Counted from the first letter of the stretch, positions 1 through 8,545 are shown. The stretch is 64,000 bases of DNA from Pseudomonas simiae (GCF_900111895.1 NZ_FOKB01000007.1:248001-312000); one strand, 5' to 3'. Notes: generated by a model not told the origin, from the letters alone. Numbers and translations are program-made.

Positions 1-131
1 ACGTGCCGTTCATCAAGAAAAACCTGTCGCTGCTGGTGGTGTTCATCATTCTGCTGTCGCTGGTGCCGATGATCATTGGCGTGTTCCGCAGCCGTTTTGG
101 CCGCGCGTCCTCCGAAGTCAAGTCGCAGTAA
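1..131 (+). CDS. C-terminus of a DedA-family membrane protein (partial)
   Basis: Only the last 42 or so codons are present, in the frame starting at base 3 and ending with TAA at 129-131. They read as a hydrophobic helix (LLVVFIILLSLVPMIIGVF) followed by a short basic tail. This matches the C-terminal end of DedA-family inner-membrane proteins as I remember them from Pseudomonas, where a last transmembrane helix precedes a polar tail. DedA proteins support lipid-carrier recycling and envelope homeostasis. The rest of the gene lies upstream of the window. The family call rests on a short segment. Confidence 0.6.
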   Translation, partial: VPFIKKNLSLLVVFIILLSLVPMIIGVFRSRFGRASSEVKSQ

Positions 132-137
132 GCGCCG

Positions 138-953
138 ATGTGGTCGCTCAGCGCCTGGCGTCGCCAGCGCTTGCTGGCCAAGCACCCGATTGCCGATGAC
201 ACCTGGCAGCGGGTGCGCCACCATTTGACCTTCCTCGACGGTATCAGCGCCGAGCAGGACCAATGGCTGCGCGAAGCCTGCGTGGTGTTCCTCGCCGAAA
301 AGCACCTGACCGCCCTGCCCGGCGTCGAGCTGCACCAGGAACAACGCCTGCTGCTCGCCGCTCAGGCGCAATTGCCGTTGATGAACCTGGGCGACCTCGA
401 CTGGTACCAGGGCTTCCATGAAATCGTGCTGTACCCCGACGACTTCGTCAGCCCCCAGCGCCATCGCGACAGCAGTGGCATCGAACACGAATGGGACGGC
501 GAACACAGCGGCGAAGCCTGGCAACAGGGCCCGGTGATCCTCGCCTGGCCCGGGGTGCTGGCCAGTGGCAACTGGGAAGGCTACAACCTGGTCATCCACG
601 AACTGGCGCACAAACTCGACATGCTCAACGGCGACGCCAACGGCCTGCCGCCGCTGCACAACGACATGCGCGTGCAGGAATGGGCCAGCGTGATGCAGAG
701 CGCCTACGACGACCTCAATCGCCAACTGGACGCCAACCCGGACGCCGACACCGAGATCGACCCCTACGCCGCCGAAAACCCGGCTGAATTCTTCGCCGTC
801 ACCAGCGAATATTTTTTCAGCGCTCCGGATTTGCTGGTCAACCGTTATCCACAGGTGTACGCCCAACTCAGCCGCTTTTATCGCCAGGATCCCTTGGCCC
901 GCCTGACCCAACTGCAAGCCAGCGACCCGCGTTATCAGCCACAGGACGAATGA
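138..953 (+). CDS. mtfA: MtfA-family zinc metallopeptidase (M90)
   Basis: The protein has 271 residues, close to E. coli MtfA (about 265). It carries the zinc-peptidase motif HELAH at residues 154-158, followed by a downstream acidic stretch (NPAEFFAVTSEYFF, near residue 216) expected to supply the third metal ligand. MtfA is a cytosolic peptidase first described for binding the glucose repressor Mlc, linking it to PTS regulation. Pseudomonas has no E. coli-type glucose PTS circuit, so the substrate here is unclear. The gene begins seven bases after the stop of the DedA-like gene, so the two may be co-transcribed. Confidence 0.88.
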   Translation: MWSLSAWRRQRLLAKHPIADDTWQRVRHHLTFLDGISAEQDQWLREACVVFLAEKHLTALPGVELHQEQRLLLAAQAQLPLMNLGDLDWYQGFHEIVLYPDDFVSPQRHRDSSGIEHEWDGEHSGEAWQQGPVILAWPGVLASGNWEGYNLVIHELAHKLDMLNGDANGLPPLHNDMRVQEWASVMQSAYDDLNRQLDANPDADTEIDPYAAENPAEFFAVTSEYFFSAPDLLVNRYPQVYAQLSRFYRQDPLARLTQLQASDPRYQPQDE

Positions 954-995
954 CCGTACGACGTCTGGCGCATGGCATCGGCGTCAGAATGTGCC

Positions 996-1001
996 TATAA
1001 T
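996..1001 (+). promoter_or_regulatory. Probable -10 element of the ppa promoter
   Basis: A perfect TATAAT lies 61 bases before the ppa start codon, in the 109-bp gap after mtfA. No good -35 hexamer is seen at the matching distance, so only the -10 is called. Confidence 0.45.
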
Positions 1002-1062
1002 CGCCGCCACTTTTAGGCCAATCCGGCCAAGTTTCTTGGCCAATTAACGGGGGCAACGCCCA

Positions 1063-1590
1063 ATGAGCTACAGCAAGATTCCGGCTGGCAAAGACCTGCC
1101 GAACGACATCTACGTCGCCATCGAGATTCCGGCCAACCACGCGCCGATCAAATACGAAATCGACAAAGACAGCGACTGCCTGTTCGTTGACCGTTTCATG
1201 GCCACCCCGATGTTCTACCCGGCCAACTACGGTTTCATCCCTAACACCCTGGCTGACGACGGTGATCCCCTCGACGTGCTGGTCGTAACCCCTTACCCGG
1301 TTACCCCAGGTTCGGTTATCCGCGCGCGTCCAGTCGGCATCCTGAACATGACCGACGACGGCGGCGGCGATGCCAAAGTGATCGCGGTTCCACACGACAA
1401 GCTGTCCCAGCTGTACGTGGACGTGAAGGAATACACCGACCTGCCGCCCCTGTTGCTGGAGCAGATCAAACACTTCTTCGAGAACTACAAAGACCTCGAA
1501 AAAGGCAAATGGGTGAAGATCGACGGTTGGGGCAACGCAGATGCCGCTCGCGCCGAGATCCTGAAGTCGGTCGCTGCCTACAAAGGCTGA
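1063..1590 (+). CDS. ppa: Inorganic pyrophosphatase
   Basis: This cytosolic family I enzyme hydrolyses pyrophosphate to two phosphates, pulling biosynthetic reactions such as nucleic acid synthesis forward. It has 175 residues, the usual bacterial length. The family signature DGDPLDV spans residues 66-72, with three metal-binding aspartates, and the substrate-site YPANYGFIP segment lies just before it at residues 52-60. The start is an ATG preceded by a GGGGGC-rich ribosome binding stretch. The gene stands alone, with its own -10 element upstream and an intrinsic terminator right after the stop. Confidence 0.97.
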   Translation: MSYSKIPAGKDLPNDIYVAIEIPANHAPIKYEIDKDSDCLFVDRFMATPMFYPANYGFIPNTLADDGDPLDVLVVTPYPVTPGSVIRARPVGILNMTDDGGGDAKVIAVPHDKLSQLYVDVKEYTDLPPLLLEQIKHFFENYKDLEKGKWVKIDGWGNADAARAEILKSVAAYKG

Positions 1591-1618
1591 TACCCGCTCC
1601 TCATTGCCCCGGCAATTG

Positions 1619-1649
1619 AAAAAGCCCCGATCATTCGGGGCTTTTTTTG
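1619..1649 (+). terminator. Intrinsic terminator after ppa
   Basis: AAAAGCCCCGA, a short loop, and TCGGGGCTTTTTTT form a GC-rich stem followed by a run of seven T, 30 bases after the ppa stop. Confidence 0.9.
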
Positions 1650-1804
1650 TGGGAAAAATTAAACGACAAGTTCATTAACTTATATAAAAGGTTTAACCAG
1701 CCACTGAATCCGAAGTATCAGGCTACAACTAAGCAACGACCTACACACGCAACTCAACGCATGGTTTATTTGATCTGTAATTCCGGCCAGTAAACTCTGC
1801 GTTC

Positions 1805-2581
1805 ATGAATACATCAGGTGATCGTTTAAAAGCGCTATTACGGGAAGTCCACCTTTCCGCCTCCGACTTCGCCAAGAACCGCGGCGTCACGCCCCAACAC
1901 GTGAACAACTGGTTCAAGCGCGGCGTCCCCATGGGCCGACTCAACGAAATCGCAGAACTGCTGTGCATCTCCAGCCGTTGGCTGCGCACCGGCGAAGGCC
2001 CCAAACACCCACCGGCCAACTTCCTGCTGGAAGGCCCGAACACCCGAAAAGGTCTGCCCACCACCCGCGAAGGAAGCGGCCAATACCTCACAGGCCCCGC
2101 CTGTCTCCCGGAAAAAATCGACGTGGAGATCGACCTCCACCCCTCATTTACCTCTATCGAACGCATCCGCGTCACCCTGCACACCCTCCAAGCCCTTAAC
2201 GTGCACCCCGACCGTGCCCTGGGCGCCTACATGGTCGACAACAGCATGATCGACATCATCCAGCAAGGCGCCACCCTCGCCATCGACCGAGGCCGCACGC
2301 AAATCATCGACGGCGAAATTTATGCGGTAGAGCACGACGGGATGCTGCGCATCAAATACCTCTACAACCGACCTGGCGGTGGGTTGCGGATGCGCAGCCA
2401 CAACGCCGGTGAACATCCGGACGAATACCTGACGTACGAGCAACGGTTTGAGCAGAACGTCCAGATTGTGGGGTGGGTGTTCTGGTGGTCCACCCTCAAC
2501 AACCGCCGTCCACCCGTGCCGCTGGATGAGCACCTATTGGGCTGGGAAGGCTCTAAATCGGATCCGGAGGTGGGCAACTGA
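1805..2581 (+). CDS. LexA/CI-like repressor (HTH plus S24 peptidase domain)
   Basis: This is a 258-residue protein with two domains. Residues 1-60 form a helix-turn-helix DNA-binding domain (ASDFAKNRGVTPQHVNNWFKRG). The C-terminal half is an S24 peptidase-like fold: the serine in DNSM and the lysine in MLRIKYL are placed like the Ser-Lys dyad of LexA and CI repressors. Such proteins repress DNA-damage-inducible genes and cleave themselves when RecA is active. No phage or tailocin gene is adjacent, so this looks like an orphan repressor or a domesticated prophage relic. The 150 bp upstream are AT-rich and could hold operators. A structured-RNA candidate follows immediately. Confidence 0.85.
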   Translation: MNTSGDRLKALLREVHLSASDFAKNRGVTPQHVNNWFKRGVPMGRLNEIAELLCISSRWLRTGEGPKHPPANFLLEGPNTRKGLPTTREGSGQYLTGPACLPEKIDVEIDLHPSFTSIERIRVTLHTLQALNVHPDRALGAYMVDNSMIDIIQQGATLAIDRGRTQIIDGEIYAVEHDGMLRIKYLYNRPGGGLRMRSHNAGEHPDEYLTYEQRFEQNVQIVGWVFWWSTLNNRRPPVPLDEHLLGWEGSKSDPEVGN

Positions 2582-2603
2582 GGGGAATATGGGTATCATG
2601 CGC

Positions 2604-2785
2604 CGCACATTTGGCAGGGGGTAGCTTAAGGCTATTCACCCTGCTTGGCGATGCGGAGGAGTTCCCGCTGATGCCCCTACTATTCAGCCCGACGCAACGT
2701 GGGCTGAGCGATTTGAAGGCTGGTGAGGCTTGTCAAAAACAAGCTGAAGCAGTCCCCGAGAAGCCGGCCACAAGCCGGCTTTTTA
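2604..2785 (+). ncRNA. Candidate structured small RNA ending in an intrinsic terminator
   Basis: The stretch after the repressor folds into consecutive hairpins. GCAGGG (2614-2619) pairs with CCCTGC (2639-2644), enclosing TAGC/GCTA. GGC and GCGG (2647-2656) pair with CCGC and GCC (2665-2675). CAGCCC (2685-2690) pairs with GGGCTG (2701-2706). GCTTGT (2728-2733) pairs with ACAAGC (2739-2744). The last stem, AAGCCGGC (2761-2768) with GCCGGCTT (2774-2781), is followed by T residues. A possible -10 (TATCAT) lies near 2593. It may be an independent sRNA or a structured 3' UTR of the repressor mRNA. I do not recognise a named family. Confidence 0.55.
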
Positions 2786-3145
2786 ATGCCCGCATGAACC
2801 CCAAGTCAATTGTCCGACAAGCCGTTGGACATTTGAATGAGCAAAAGCGGGCAGCTTATAGCCCGCCCTGCCTCTAAAGCTGAATACACGCCATAGCCCG
2901 CTCCGCCACTGTCTTCGCCACCCCCACCAAGTCACTGCTGCAACCCAGTCACACGCCCCCAGGCGTCCTAAAACCTCAGTCCCTCATTAACGACAAAAGG
3001 CTTGGCGTACGCAAAGACAAGCATTGTCACGCCTGAGTTGACGGTATTACCGTTTTCACCTGCTTTATCCCCCAATAGCCACCCATTAATCTGTGCCCAT
3101 GTTGAACGCAACGCCCAACCAACCTAAACAAAAAAGGATTCAACC
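2786..3145. other. Intergenic stretch without a recognisable gene
   Basis: There are about 360 bases between the RNA candidate and the next gene. No convincing coding frame, repeat or palindrome is seen. It presumably holds the promoter of the hydrolase gene that starts at 3146. Confidence 0.5.
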
Positions 3146-3778
3146 ATGAGCGCTCCAACCTACAACCGCCTCAACAAAGACGACGCCATTGTTCTGTTGG
3201 TCGATCACCAGACCGGCCTGATCTCTCTGGTGCAGGACTTCTCGCCCAACGAGTTCAAGAACAACGTGTTGGCCCTGGCCGACCTGGCCAAGTTCTTCAA
3301 CCTACCGACCATCCTTACCACGAGTTTCGAGCAAGGCCCGAATGGCCCGCTGGTGCCGGAGTTGAAAGAGATGTTCCCGGACGCGCCGTACATCGCCCGC
3401 CCTGGCCAGATCAACGCGTGGGACAACGAAGACTTCGTCAAGGCGATCAAGGCGACCGGCCGTAAGCAGATCATCATTGCCGGTGTAGTGACGGATGTGT
3501 GCGTAGCGTTCCCGACTTTGTCGGCGCTGGCGGAAGGGTTTGAGGTGTTTGTGGTGACCGATGCGTCGGGCACGTTCAATACCACGGTGCAGCAGGCGGC
3601 GTGGAGCCGGATGACGCAAGCCGGTGCGCAGTTGATGAACTGGTTCTCGGTGGCGTGTGAGCTGCACCGCGACTGGCGCAACGATATCGAAGGCCTGGGG
3701 AATCTGTTGTCCCAGCGTATTCCCAACTATCGCAACTTGATGAATGGTTATGCGGCGCTGACGGCTCGCAAAGACTAA
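3146..3778 (+). CDS. YcaC-like isochorismatase-family cysteine hydrolase
   Basis: The 210-residue protein has the isochorismatase-like fold. An early aspartate sits in LLVDHQTGL and the nucleophilic cysteine in GVVTDVCVAFP (about residue 118). Its length and sequence resemble YcaC of E. coli and P. aeruginosa, an octameric hydrolase of unknown physiological substrate. It is not an entB-type domain because no carrier-protein region is present. An AAGGA ribosome binding site precedes the ATG. The gene is monocistronic, with a terminator just downstream. Confidence 0.85.
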   Translation: MSAPTYNRLNKDDAIVLLVDHQTGLISLVQDFSPNEFKNNVLALADLAKFFNLPTILTTSFEQGPNGPLVPELKEMFPDAPYIARPGQINAWDNEDFVKAIKATGRKQIIIAGVVTDVCVAFPTLSALAEGFEVFVVTDASGTFNTTVQQAAWSRMTQAGAQLMNWFSVACELHRDWRNDIEGLGNLLSQRIPNYRNLMNGYAALTARKD

Positions 3779-3798
3779 GTCAAATCGCCACACACCAT

Positions 3799-3825
3799 AA
3801 GCCTGCCTTGAAACGCAGGCTTTTT
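3799..3825 (+). terminator. Intrinsic terminator after the YcaC-like gene
   Basis: AAGCCTGC and GCAGGCTT form a perfect 8-bp stem, followed by a T run, 20 bases after the stop codon. Confidence 0.88.
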
Positions 3826-3931
3826 GCGTCGTTACCTAGCCATTCGCCATTAGTACACTCGCCCTAATTGTGGCTGCACCGCCTCACCACTAAAGTCCTT
3901 CGCTTATTTCGAGCCTCAAGGAAGGACGCTA

Positions 3932-4498
3932 TTGAATACTTTAACCAAGGTCGGTCGCTGCCTGGCACTTCTGCCCCTATTGTTGACCAGCGCAACATCG
4001 GTATTGGCCGATGAACAAACACCGATTGGCGACTGGTCGATCATCTACGGCAGCGGCCGGGCCCATCAAAATGTGATGTATGTGGCCGACCGTACCTCGG
4101 TGGTGCCCTCGAACCACAACAAGGGCGCCAAATTGGTGGCCGTCACGGTGGTGTATGAAGAACCGGGCAAACCAATGATCGATGTGTACAACATCGAAGT
4201 GCAGTGCTCCACGCGCAAGGTGCGCTTTCTCAACGGCCAGTCGGTCGCGCCATTTTCCTACACCCTCACGCACTTGAAGGTCTCCAACACGTGGCAGACG
4301 CCAAAGGAGTTCTGGCTCGACCGCACGCTCGCGTATGTCTGCGAACCGGGCAAGAGCAAGGACACCATCGCCATGGGCAAGATGACCCATCTGCAGATGA
4401 TCCAGACCACCAAGGCCATGTTCGAGCAGTTGGGCCCGACTCAGGAGAAGAGCCAGATGATTGATGACCTCGACGACATGCTGGGCAACAAGCGCTGA
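3932..4498 (+). CDS. Secreted or periplasmic protein of unknown function
   Basis: I do not recognise a family. The protein has 188 residues with a clear signal peptide (about residues 1-26, ending SVLADE). Two cysteines (in EVQCSTRK and AYVCEPGK) could form one disulphide in the periplasm. The start is taken as TTG at 3932 because an AAGGAAGG ribosome binding site lies just before it and the signal peptide begins there. It is followed 29 bases later by a gene for a small lipoprotein, so both may be one envelope operon. Confidence 0.6.
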   Translation: MNTLTKVGRCLALLPLLLTSATSVLADEQTPIGDWSIIYGSGRAHQNVMYVADRTSVVPSNHNKGAKLVAVTVVYEEPGKPMIDVYNIEVQCSTRKVRFLNGQSVAPFSYTLTHLKVSNTWQTPKEFWLDRTLAYVCEPGKSKDTIAMGKMTHLQMIQTTKAMFEQLGPTQEKSQMIDDLDDMLGNKR

Positions 4499-4527
4499 GC
4501 AACCCCTACCGACAAGAAGGATTCACG

Positions 4528-4962
4528 ATGCCTACATGGACAAGGCTGTTGCTGGCAGGACTTTTGTTGCCGGCCGTGCTGTTTATCAACGGGTGCCACC
4601 TGATTGCACAATCGCGTTGGGAAGGCCGTGACGTGCAAGAGGCGCTGGATTTATTCGGCAAGCCCGACTCGATGAAGAAGCAGAATGCACCCAATGGCGA
4701 CACCCAGGTGGTGATGACCTGGCACAAGTCCTCATCCTGGACGACCACCGAAGCCGCTGGGACTTCAATGAACCACACCGGGAACGGGATGGTGTATACG
4801 GAGTATTACCAGCAAGTCGGGCACAGTTCGGATTGCAAGCTGGAAGCCACGGTGGATAAGGCGAAGAAGATCGTGCTGTTCAGGATTGAGGATGGCCGGA
4901 TCCTGCATGGCAAGTGCCTGAACGTGCCATTTGTGCCGGGGTATATTCCGCCGGGGTTTTGA
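4528..4962 (+). CDS. Small lipoprotein of unknown function
   Basis: The protein has 144 residues. A hydrophobic leader of about 20 residues ends in a lipobox (INGC), so it is probably a lipoprotein. After the lipobox, VQEALDLFGKPDSMKKQ and later a tryptophan in VMTWHKSS resemble the SmpA/OmlA (BamE-like) arrangement, where a LxxxFGxPD turn is followed by a strand. That similarity is only suggestive. AAGAAGGA precedes the ATG. It lies downstream of another exported protein. Confidence 0.55.
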   Translation: MPTWTRLLLAGLLLPAVLFINGCHLIAQSRWEGRDVQEALDLFGKPDSMKKQNAPNGDTQVVMTWHKSSSWTTTEAAGTSMNHTGNGMVYTEYYQQVGHSSDCKLEATVDKAKKIVLFRIEDGRILHGKCLNVPFVPGYIPPGF

Positions 4963-4971
4963 GGCTGGGAT

Positions 4972-4998
4972 CGTTTGTGCAACAGCGTGTTGCACGAA
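4972..4998. terminator. Terminator-like hairpin
   Basis: GTGCAAC and GTTGCAC pair around a 5-base loop, with flanking GTT/AAC extending the stem, 10 bases after the lipoprotein gene. There is no T run. The remaining gap up to xseB at 5253 shows no convincing gene. Confidence 0.4.
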
Positions 4999-5252
4999 CG
5001 AGAACCGAGGCTAGATGCTTGACTCTCGCCGCTACAGCATCCCCTCCCCTGAAACCCCAGCGAACTGGACGTGCAGCTCACTGCGCTGGAAAAGATGCAG
5101 ACAGGGCTGACTGCCTGGTCCGGCTGCCCGGTGGCGGTCGCAGCACCCGGTATCAGGCCAAGACAGCGGGCAAGTGACACCCCCGCTCATTTGCCCCAAT
5201 CCCCCATGTCTGCTAGTGTCGCGCCGGTTTACCGTCTACCGGAATAGCCGCC

Positions 5253-5495
5253 ATGGCCCGCAAAAAAGTTGCACTCGATTTCGAACAATCCCTCGCCGAC
5301 CTGCAAGCCCTGGTCGAGCGTCTGGAGAACGGCGAGTTGTCGCTGGAAGACTCGTTGACGGCGTTTGAGCAAGGCATCGGCCTGACCCGCGACTGCCAGA
5401 GCGCGCTCGCGCAGGCGGAGCAGAAGGTGCAAGTGCTGCTGGAGCGTGACGGGGAGTTGGCCGAAGAACCTTTCGATGCGGAACAGCCGGAATGA
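5253..5495 (+). CDS. xseB: Exodeoxyribonuclease VII small subunit
   Basis: XseB is the small subunit of exonuclease VII, which degrades single-stranded DNA with XseA. The 80-residue helical protein has the family pattern FEQSLADLQALVERLENGELSLEDSLTAFEQGIGL at residues 9-43. The length is typical. Its stop overlaps the ispA start by four bases (ATGA), giving translational coupling. The xseB-ispA-dxs order is widely conserved in gamma-proteobacteria. Confidence 0.96.
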   Translation: MARKKVALDFEQSLADLQALVERLENGELSLEDSLTAFEQGIGLTRDCQSALAQAEQKVQVLLERDGELAEEPFDAEQPE

Positions 5496-6379
5496 TCGAC
5501 GCGTATCAGGCCAGTAGCCAAGCCCGGGTCAATGCGGCGCTGGAGCCCTTGTTTGTTGCGCCAAGCCCTGAACTCAAGCGTCTTTACGAAGCCATGCGCT
5601 ACAGCGTGATGAATGGCGGCAAGCGCGTGCGTCCGTTGCTGGCGTATGCGGCGTGTGAAGCCTTGGGCGCAGCCGCTGAGCAGGCCAATGGCGCGGCCTG
5701 TGCGGTGGAGTTGATCCACGCCTATTCCCTGGTGCATGACGACTTGCCGGCGATGGACGACGACGATTTGCGTCGCGGCCAGCCGACCACTCACAAAGCC
5801 TTTGATGAAGCCTGCGCGATCCTCGCCGGCGATGGCCTGCAAAGCCTGGCGTTCAGCGCACTGCTGGACCCGGCGCTGAGCAGCGTCAATGCCGAGATCC
5901 GTTTACGCATGGTCACGGCGCTGGCCGTGGCAGCGGGCCCGGCCGGGATGGTCGGCGGCCAGGCCATCGACTTGGGGTCGGTGGGCCGGAAGCTTGATCA
6001 ACAGGCGCTGGAATACATGCACCGCCACAAGACCGGTGCCTTGATCGAAGCCGCCGTACACCTGGGCGCCCTGGCCAGTGGGCGTGCGCAAGCCGCTCAA
6101 TTGGCGGCGCTGAAGACCTACGCGCTGGCCATCGGCCTGGCGTTCCAGGTGCAGGACGATATTCTCGACGTAGAAAGTGACACTGCCACTCTGGGCAAAC
6201 GCCAAGGTGCCGATATCGCACGGGATAAACCGACATATCCTGCGCTGCTCGGGCTGGAAGCCGCCAAGGCCTATGCCCTGGAGCTGCGTGACCAGGCCTT
6301 GGACGCCCTGCGACCTTTCGACGCGGCGGCCGAGCCACTGCGTGACTTGGCGCGGTATATCGTCGAACGCCGGCACTGA
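5492..6379 (+). CDS. ispA: Farnesyl diphosphate synthase
   Basis: IspA condenses DMAPP or GPP with IPP to give farnesyl diphosphate, the precursor of quinone side chains and undecaprenyl phosphate. The 295-residue protein has both aspartate-rich motifs of trans-prenyltransferases: DDLPAMDD beginning at residue 83 (first aspartate-rich motif) and DDILD at residues 222-226. GGKRVRP at residues 42-48 is the IPP-binding segment. It is coupled to xseB upstream. dxs lies 110 bp downstream, so the first and a late step of isoprenoid synthesis are neighbours. Confidence 0.96.
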   Translation: MIDAYQASSQARVNAALEPLFVAPSPELKRLYEAMRYSVMNGGKRVRPLLAYAACEALGAAAEQANGAACAVELIHAYSLVHDDLPAMDDDDLRRGQPTTHKAFDEACAILAGDGLQSLAFSALLDPALSSVNAEIRLRMVTALAVAAGPAGMVGGQAIDLGSVGRKLDQQALEYMHRHKTGALIEAAVHLGALASGRAQAAQLAALKTYALAIGLAFQVQDDILDVESDTATLGKRQGADIARDKPTYPALLGLEAAKAYALELRDQALDALRPFDAAAEPLRDLARYIVERRH

Positions 6380-6444
6380 TAACGGCGGCCTTTGCGGCCG
6401 CATATCGGCCAAGTTGGGCGCTCTGCGTGGGCAGTTCGCGATGC

Positions 6445-6473
6445 TTGAGGTAAACTGCCGCCTCTTCTATACC
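6445..6473 (+). promoter_or_regulatory. Candidate sigma-70 promoter of dxs
   Basis: TTGAGG (6445-6450) and TATACC (6468-6473) are separated by 17 bases, just upstream of the dxs ATG at 6490. The resulting leader would be short. Confidence 0.45.
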
Positions 6474-6489
6474 TATAACGATTCGCCTG

Positions 6490-8388
6490 ATGCCCACGAC
6501 GTTTCAAGAGATTCCCCGCAAGCGCCCGTCCACGCCCCTGCTTGACCGTGCTGTCACGCCGGCCGGCCTGCGTCGATTGGGTGAAGCCGAGCTGGAAACC
6601 CTGGCCGATGAGTTGCGCCTGGAATTGCTCTACACGGTCGGCCAGACCGGTGGGCATTTTGGCGCCGGCCTGGGCGTCATCGAGCTGACCATCGCCCTGC
6701 ATTACGTGTTCGACACCCCGGATGACCGGCTGGTGTGGGACGTGGGCCATCAGGCGTATCCGCACAAGATCCTCACGGGTCGCCGCGAGCGCATGGGCAG
6801 CCTGCGCCAGAAGGACGGCATTGCCGCCTTCCCGCGCCGCGCCGAGAGCGAGTACGACACCTTTGGCGTCGGCCACTCCAGTACCTCGATCAGCGCCGCG
6901 CTGGGCATGGCGATTGCCGCCCGCCTGCAAGGCAGTGATCGCAAGGCGATTGCGGTGATTGGTGATGGCGCGCTGACCGCCGGCATGGCCTTCGAAGCGC
7001 TCAACCATGCGCCGGAAGTGGACGCCAACATGCTGGTGATCCTCAACGACAACGACATGTCGATCTCACGCAATGTCGGCGGCCTGTCCAACTACCTGGC
7101 CAAGATCCTCTCCAGCCGCACGTATGCCAGCATGCGCGAAGGCAGCAAGAAGGTCCTCTCGCGTCTGCCTGGCGCGTGGGAAATTGCCCGTCGTACCGAA
7201 GAATACGCCAAGGGCATGCTGGTGCCCGGCACCCTGTTCGAAGAGCTGGGCTGGAACTACATCGGCCCGATCGACGGCCACGACCTGCCGACCCTGATCG
7301 CCACGCTGCGTAACATGCGTGACCTCAAGGGGCCGCAGTTCCTGCACATCGTCACCAAGAAAGGCAAAGGCTTCGCCCCGGCGGAAGTCGACCCGATCGG
7401 CTACCACGCCATCACCAAGCTGGAGCCGGTGGACGCGCCTGCCGCTGCGCCGAAAAAGGCCAGCGGGCCGAAGTATTCCGGTGTGTTCGGCGAATGGCTG
7501 TGTGACATGGCCGCCGCCGATCCGCGCTTGGTGGGCATTACCCCGGCGATGAAGGAAGGCTCCGACCTGGTCGCGTTCAGCGAGCGCTTCCCACTGCGTT
7601 ATTTCGACGTGGCGATTGCCGAGCAGCACGCGGTGACGTTCGCCGCCGGCATGGCCTGTGAAGGTGCCAAGCCGGTGGTAGCGATCTATTCCACTTTCCT
7701 GCAACGCGGTTATGACCAGCTTGTTCACGATGTGGCGGTGCAGAACCTCGACGTGCTGTTTGCCATCGACCGCGCAGGCTTAGTGGGCGAAGACGGCCCG
7801 ACTCACGCCGGCAGCTTCGACCTGTCCTACCTTCGCTGCATCCCCGGCATGCTGGTAATGACGCCAAGCGACGAGAACGAACTGCGCAAGATGCTCAGCA
7901 CCGGCCACCTGTACAACGGCCCGGCGGCCGTGCGTTACCCGCGCGGTAATGGCCCGAATGCGGTGATCGAGAAGGATCTTGAGCCTATCGAGATCGGCAA
8001 GGGCATCGTGCGTCGCCAAGGCAGCAAGACCGCGTTCCTGGTGTTTGGCGTGCAACTGGCCGAAGCCTTGAAAGTCGCCGAGAAGATCGACGCCACCGTG
8101 GTCGACATGCGCTTCGTCAAACCCCTGGATGAAGCCTTGGTACGTGAGATTGCCGGCAGCCACGAATTGCTGGTGACCGTCGAAGAAAACGCCATCATGG
8201 GCGGCGCCGGTGCGGCAGTCAGCGAGTTCCTGGCGCGGGAGAACATCCTCAAGTCGGTGCTGCACCTGGGCTTGCCGGATGTGTACGTCGAACACGCCAA
8301 GCCGGCGCAGATGCTGGCGGAATGCGGGTTGGATGAAGCCGGCATTGAGGCATCGGTGCGCGAGCGCATGGCGCTGCTGGGCCTGTAA
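6490..8388 (+). CDS. dxs: 1-deoxy-D-xylulose-5-phosphate synthase
   Basis: Dxs is the thiamine-diphosphate enzyme that makes DXP from pyruvate and glyceraldehyde-3-phosphate, the entry step of the MEP isoprenoid pathway; DXP also feeds thiamine and pyridoxal synthesis. At 632 residues it has the usual length. The ThDP motif starts with GDG at residues 158-160 and continues to the asparagine in LNDNDMSIS. The transketolase-like central domain contains the conserved AEQHAVTFAAGMA segment. Downstream lies a REPIN rather than a classic terminator. Confidence 0.97.
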   Translation: MPTTFQEIPRKRPSTPLLDRAVTPAGLRRLGEAELETLADELRLELLYTVGQTGGHFGAGLGVIELTIALHYVFDTPDDRLVWDVGHQAYPHKILTGRRERMGSLRQKDGIAAFPRRAESEYDTFGVGHSSTSISAALGMAIAARLQGSDRKAIAVIGDGALTAGMAFEALNHAPEVDANMLVILNDNDMSISRNVGGLSNYLAKILSSRTYASMREGSKKVLSRLPGAWEIARRTEEYAKGMLVPGTLFEELGWNYIGPIDGHDLPTLIATLRNMRDLKGPQFLHIVTKKGKGFAPAEVDPIGYHAITKLEPVDAPAAAPKKASGPKYSGVFGEWLCDMAAADPRLVGITPAMKEGSDLVAFSERFPLRYFDVAIAEQHAVTFAAGMACEGAKPVVAIYSTFLQRGYDQLVHDVAVQNLDVLFAIDRAGLVGEDGPTHAGSFDLSYLRCIPGMLVMTPSDENELRKMLSTGHLYNGPAAVRYPRGNGPNAVIEKDLEPIEIGKGIVRRQGSKTAFLVFGVQLAEALKVAEKIDATVVDMRFVKPLDEALVREIAGSHELLVTVEENAIMGGAGAAVSEFLARENILKSVLHLGLPDVYVEHAKPAQMLAECGLDEAGIEASVRERMALLGL

Positions 8389-8417
8389 CCCAATCTCCCG
8401 GCTGAAACGGGGACTAA

Positions 8418-8510
8418 AATGTGGGAGCGGGCTTGCTCGCGAAAGCGGTGTATCAGTCACTACTTATGTGGCTGCTTCACCTCTTTCGCGAGCAAGCCCG
8501 CTCCCACATT
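8418..8510. repeat. REPIN (inverted pair of REP sequences)
   Basis: Two copies of the REP core GTGGGAGCGGGCTTGCTCGC face each other, at 8421-8440 and as its complement at 8486-8507, separated by about 45 bases. Paired REPs of this sequence are the REPIN units known from P. fluorescens and moved by RAYT transposases. It sits between dxs and the TonB receptor gene and may stabilise or end the dxs transcript. Confidence 0.9.
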
Positions 8511-8545
8511 GGTTTTGTGTCAATTTTAACAGCCGTGGACCGCCC

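Noticed and set aside
2611..2877. Possible 88-codon gene starting with TTG
   Set aside because: It crosses all the RNA stems and the terminator, has no clear ribosome binding site, and looks composition-driven.
5000..5252. Gene remnant before xseB
   Set aside because: A short stretch reads like protein (QLTALEKMQTGLTAW) but has no start, no family and no supporting context.
8210..8545. Upstream extension of btuB
   Set aside because: The frame would run through dxs and a REPIN. The ATG at 8546 gives a proper signal peptide.
8389..8545. Cobalamin riboswitch before btuB
   Set aside because: The gap is 157 bp, mostly a REPIN, and no B12 box-like sequence is seen.
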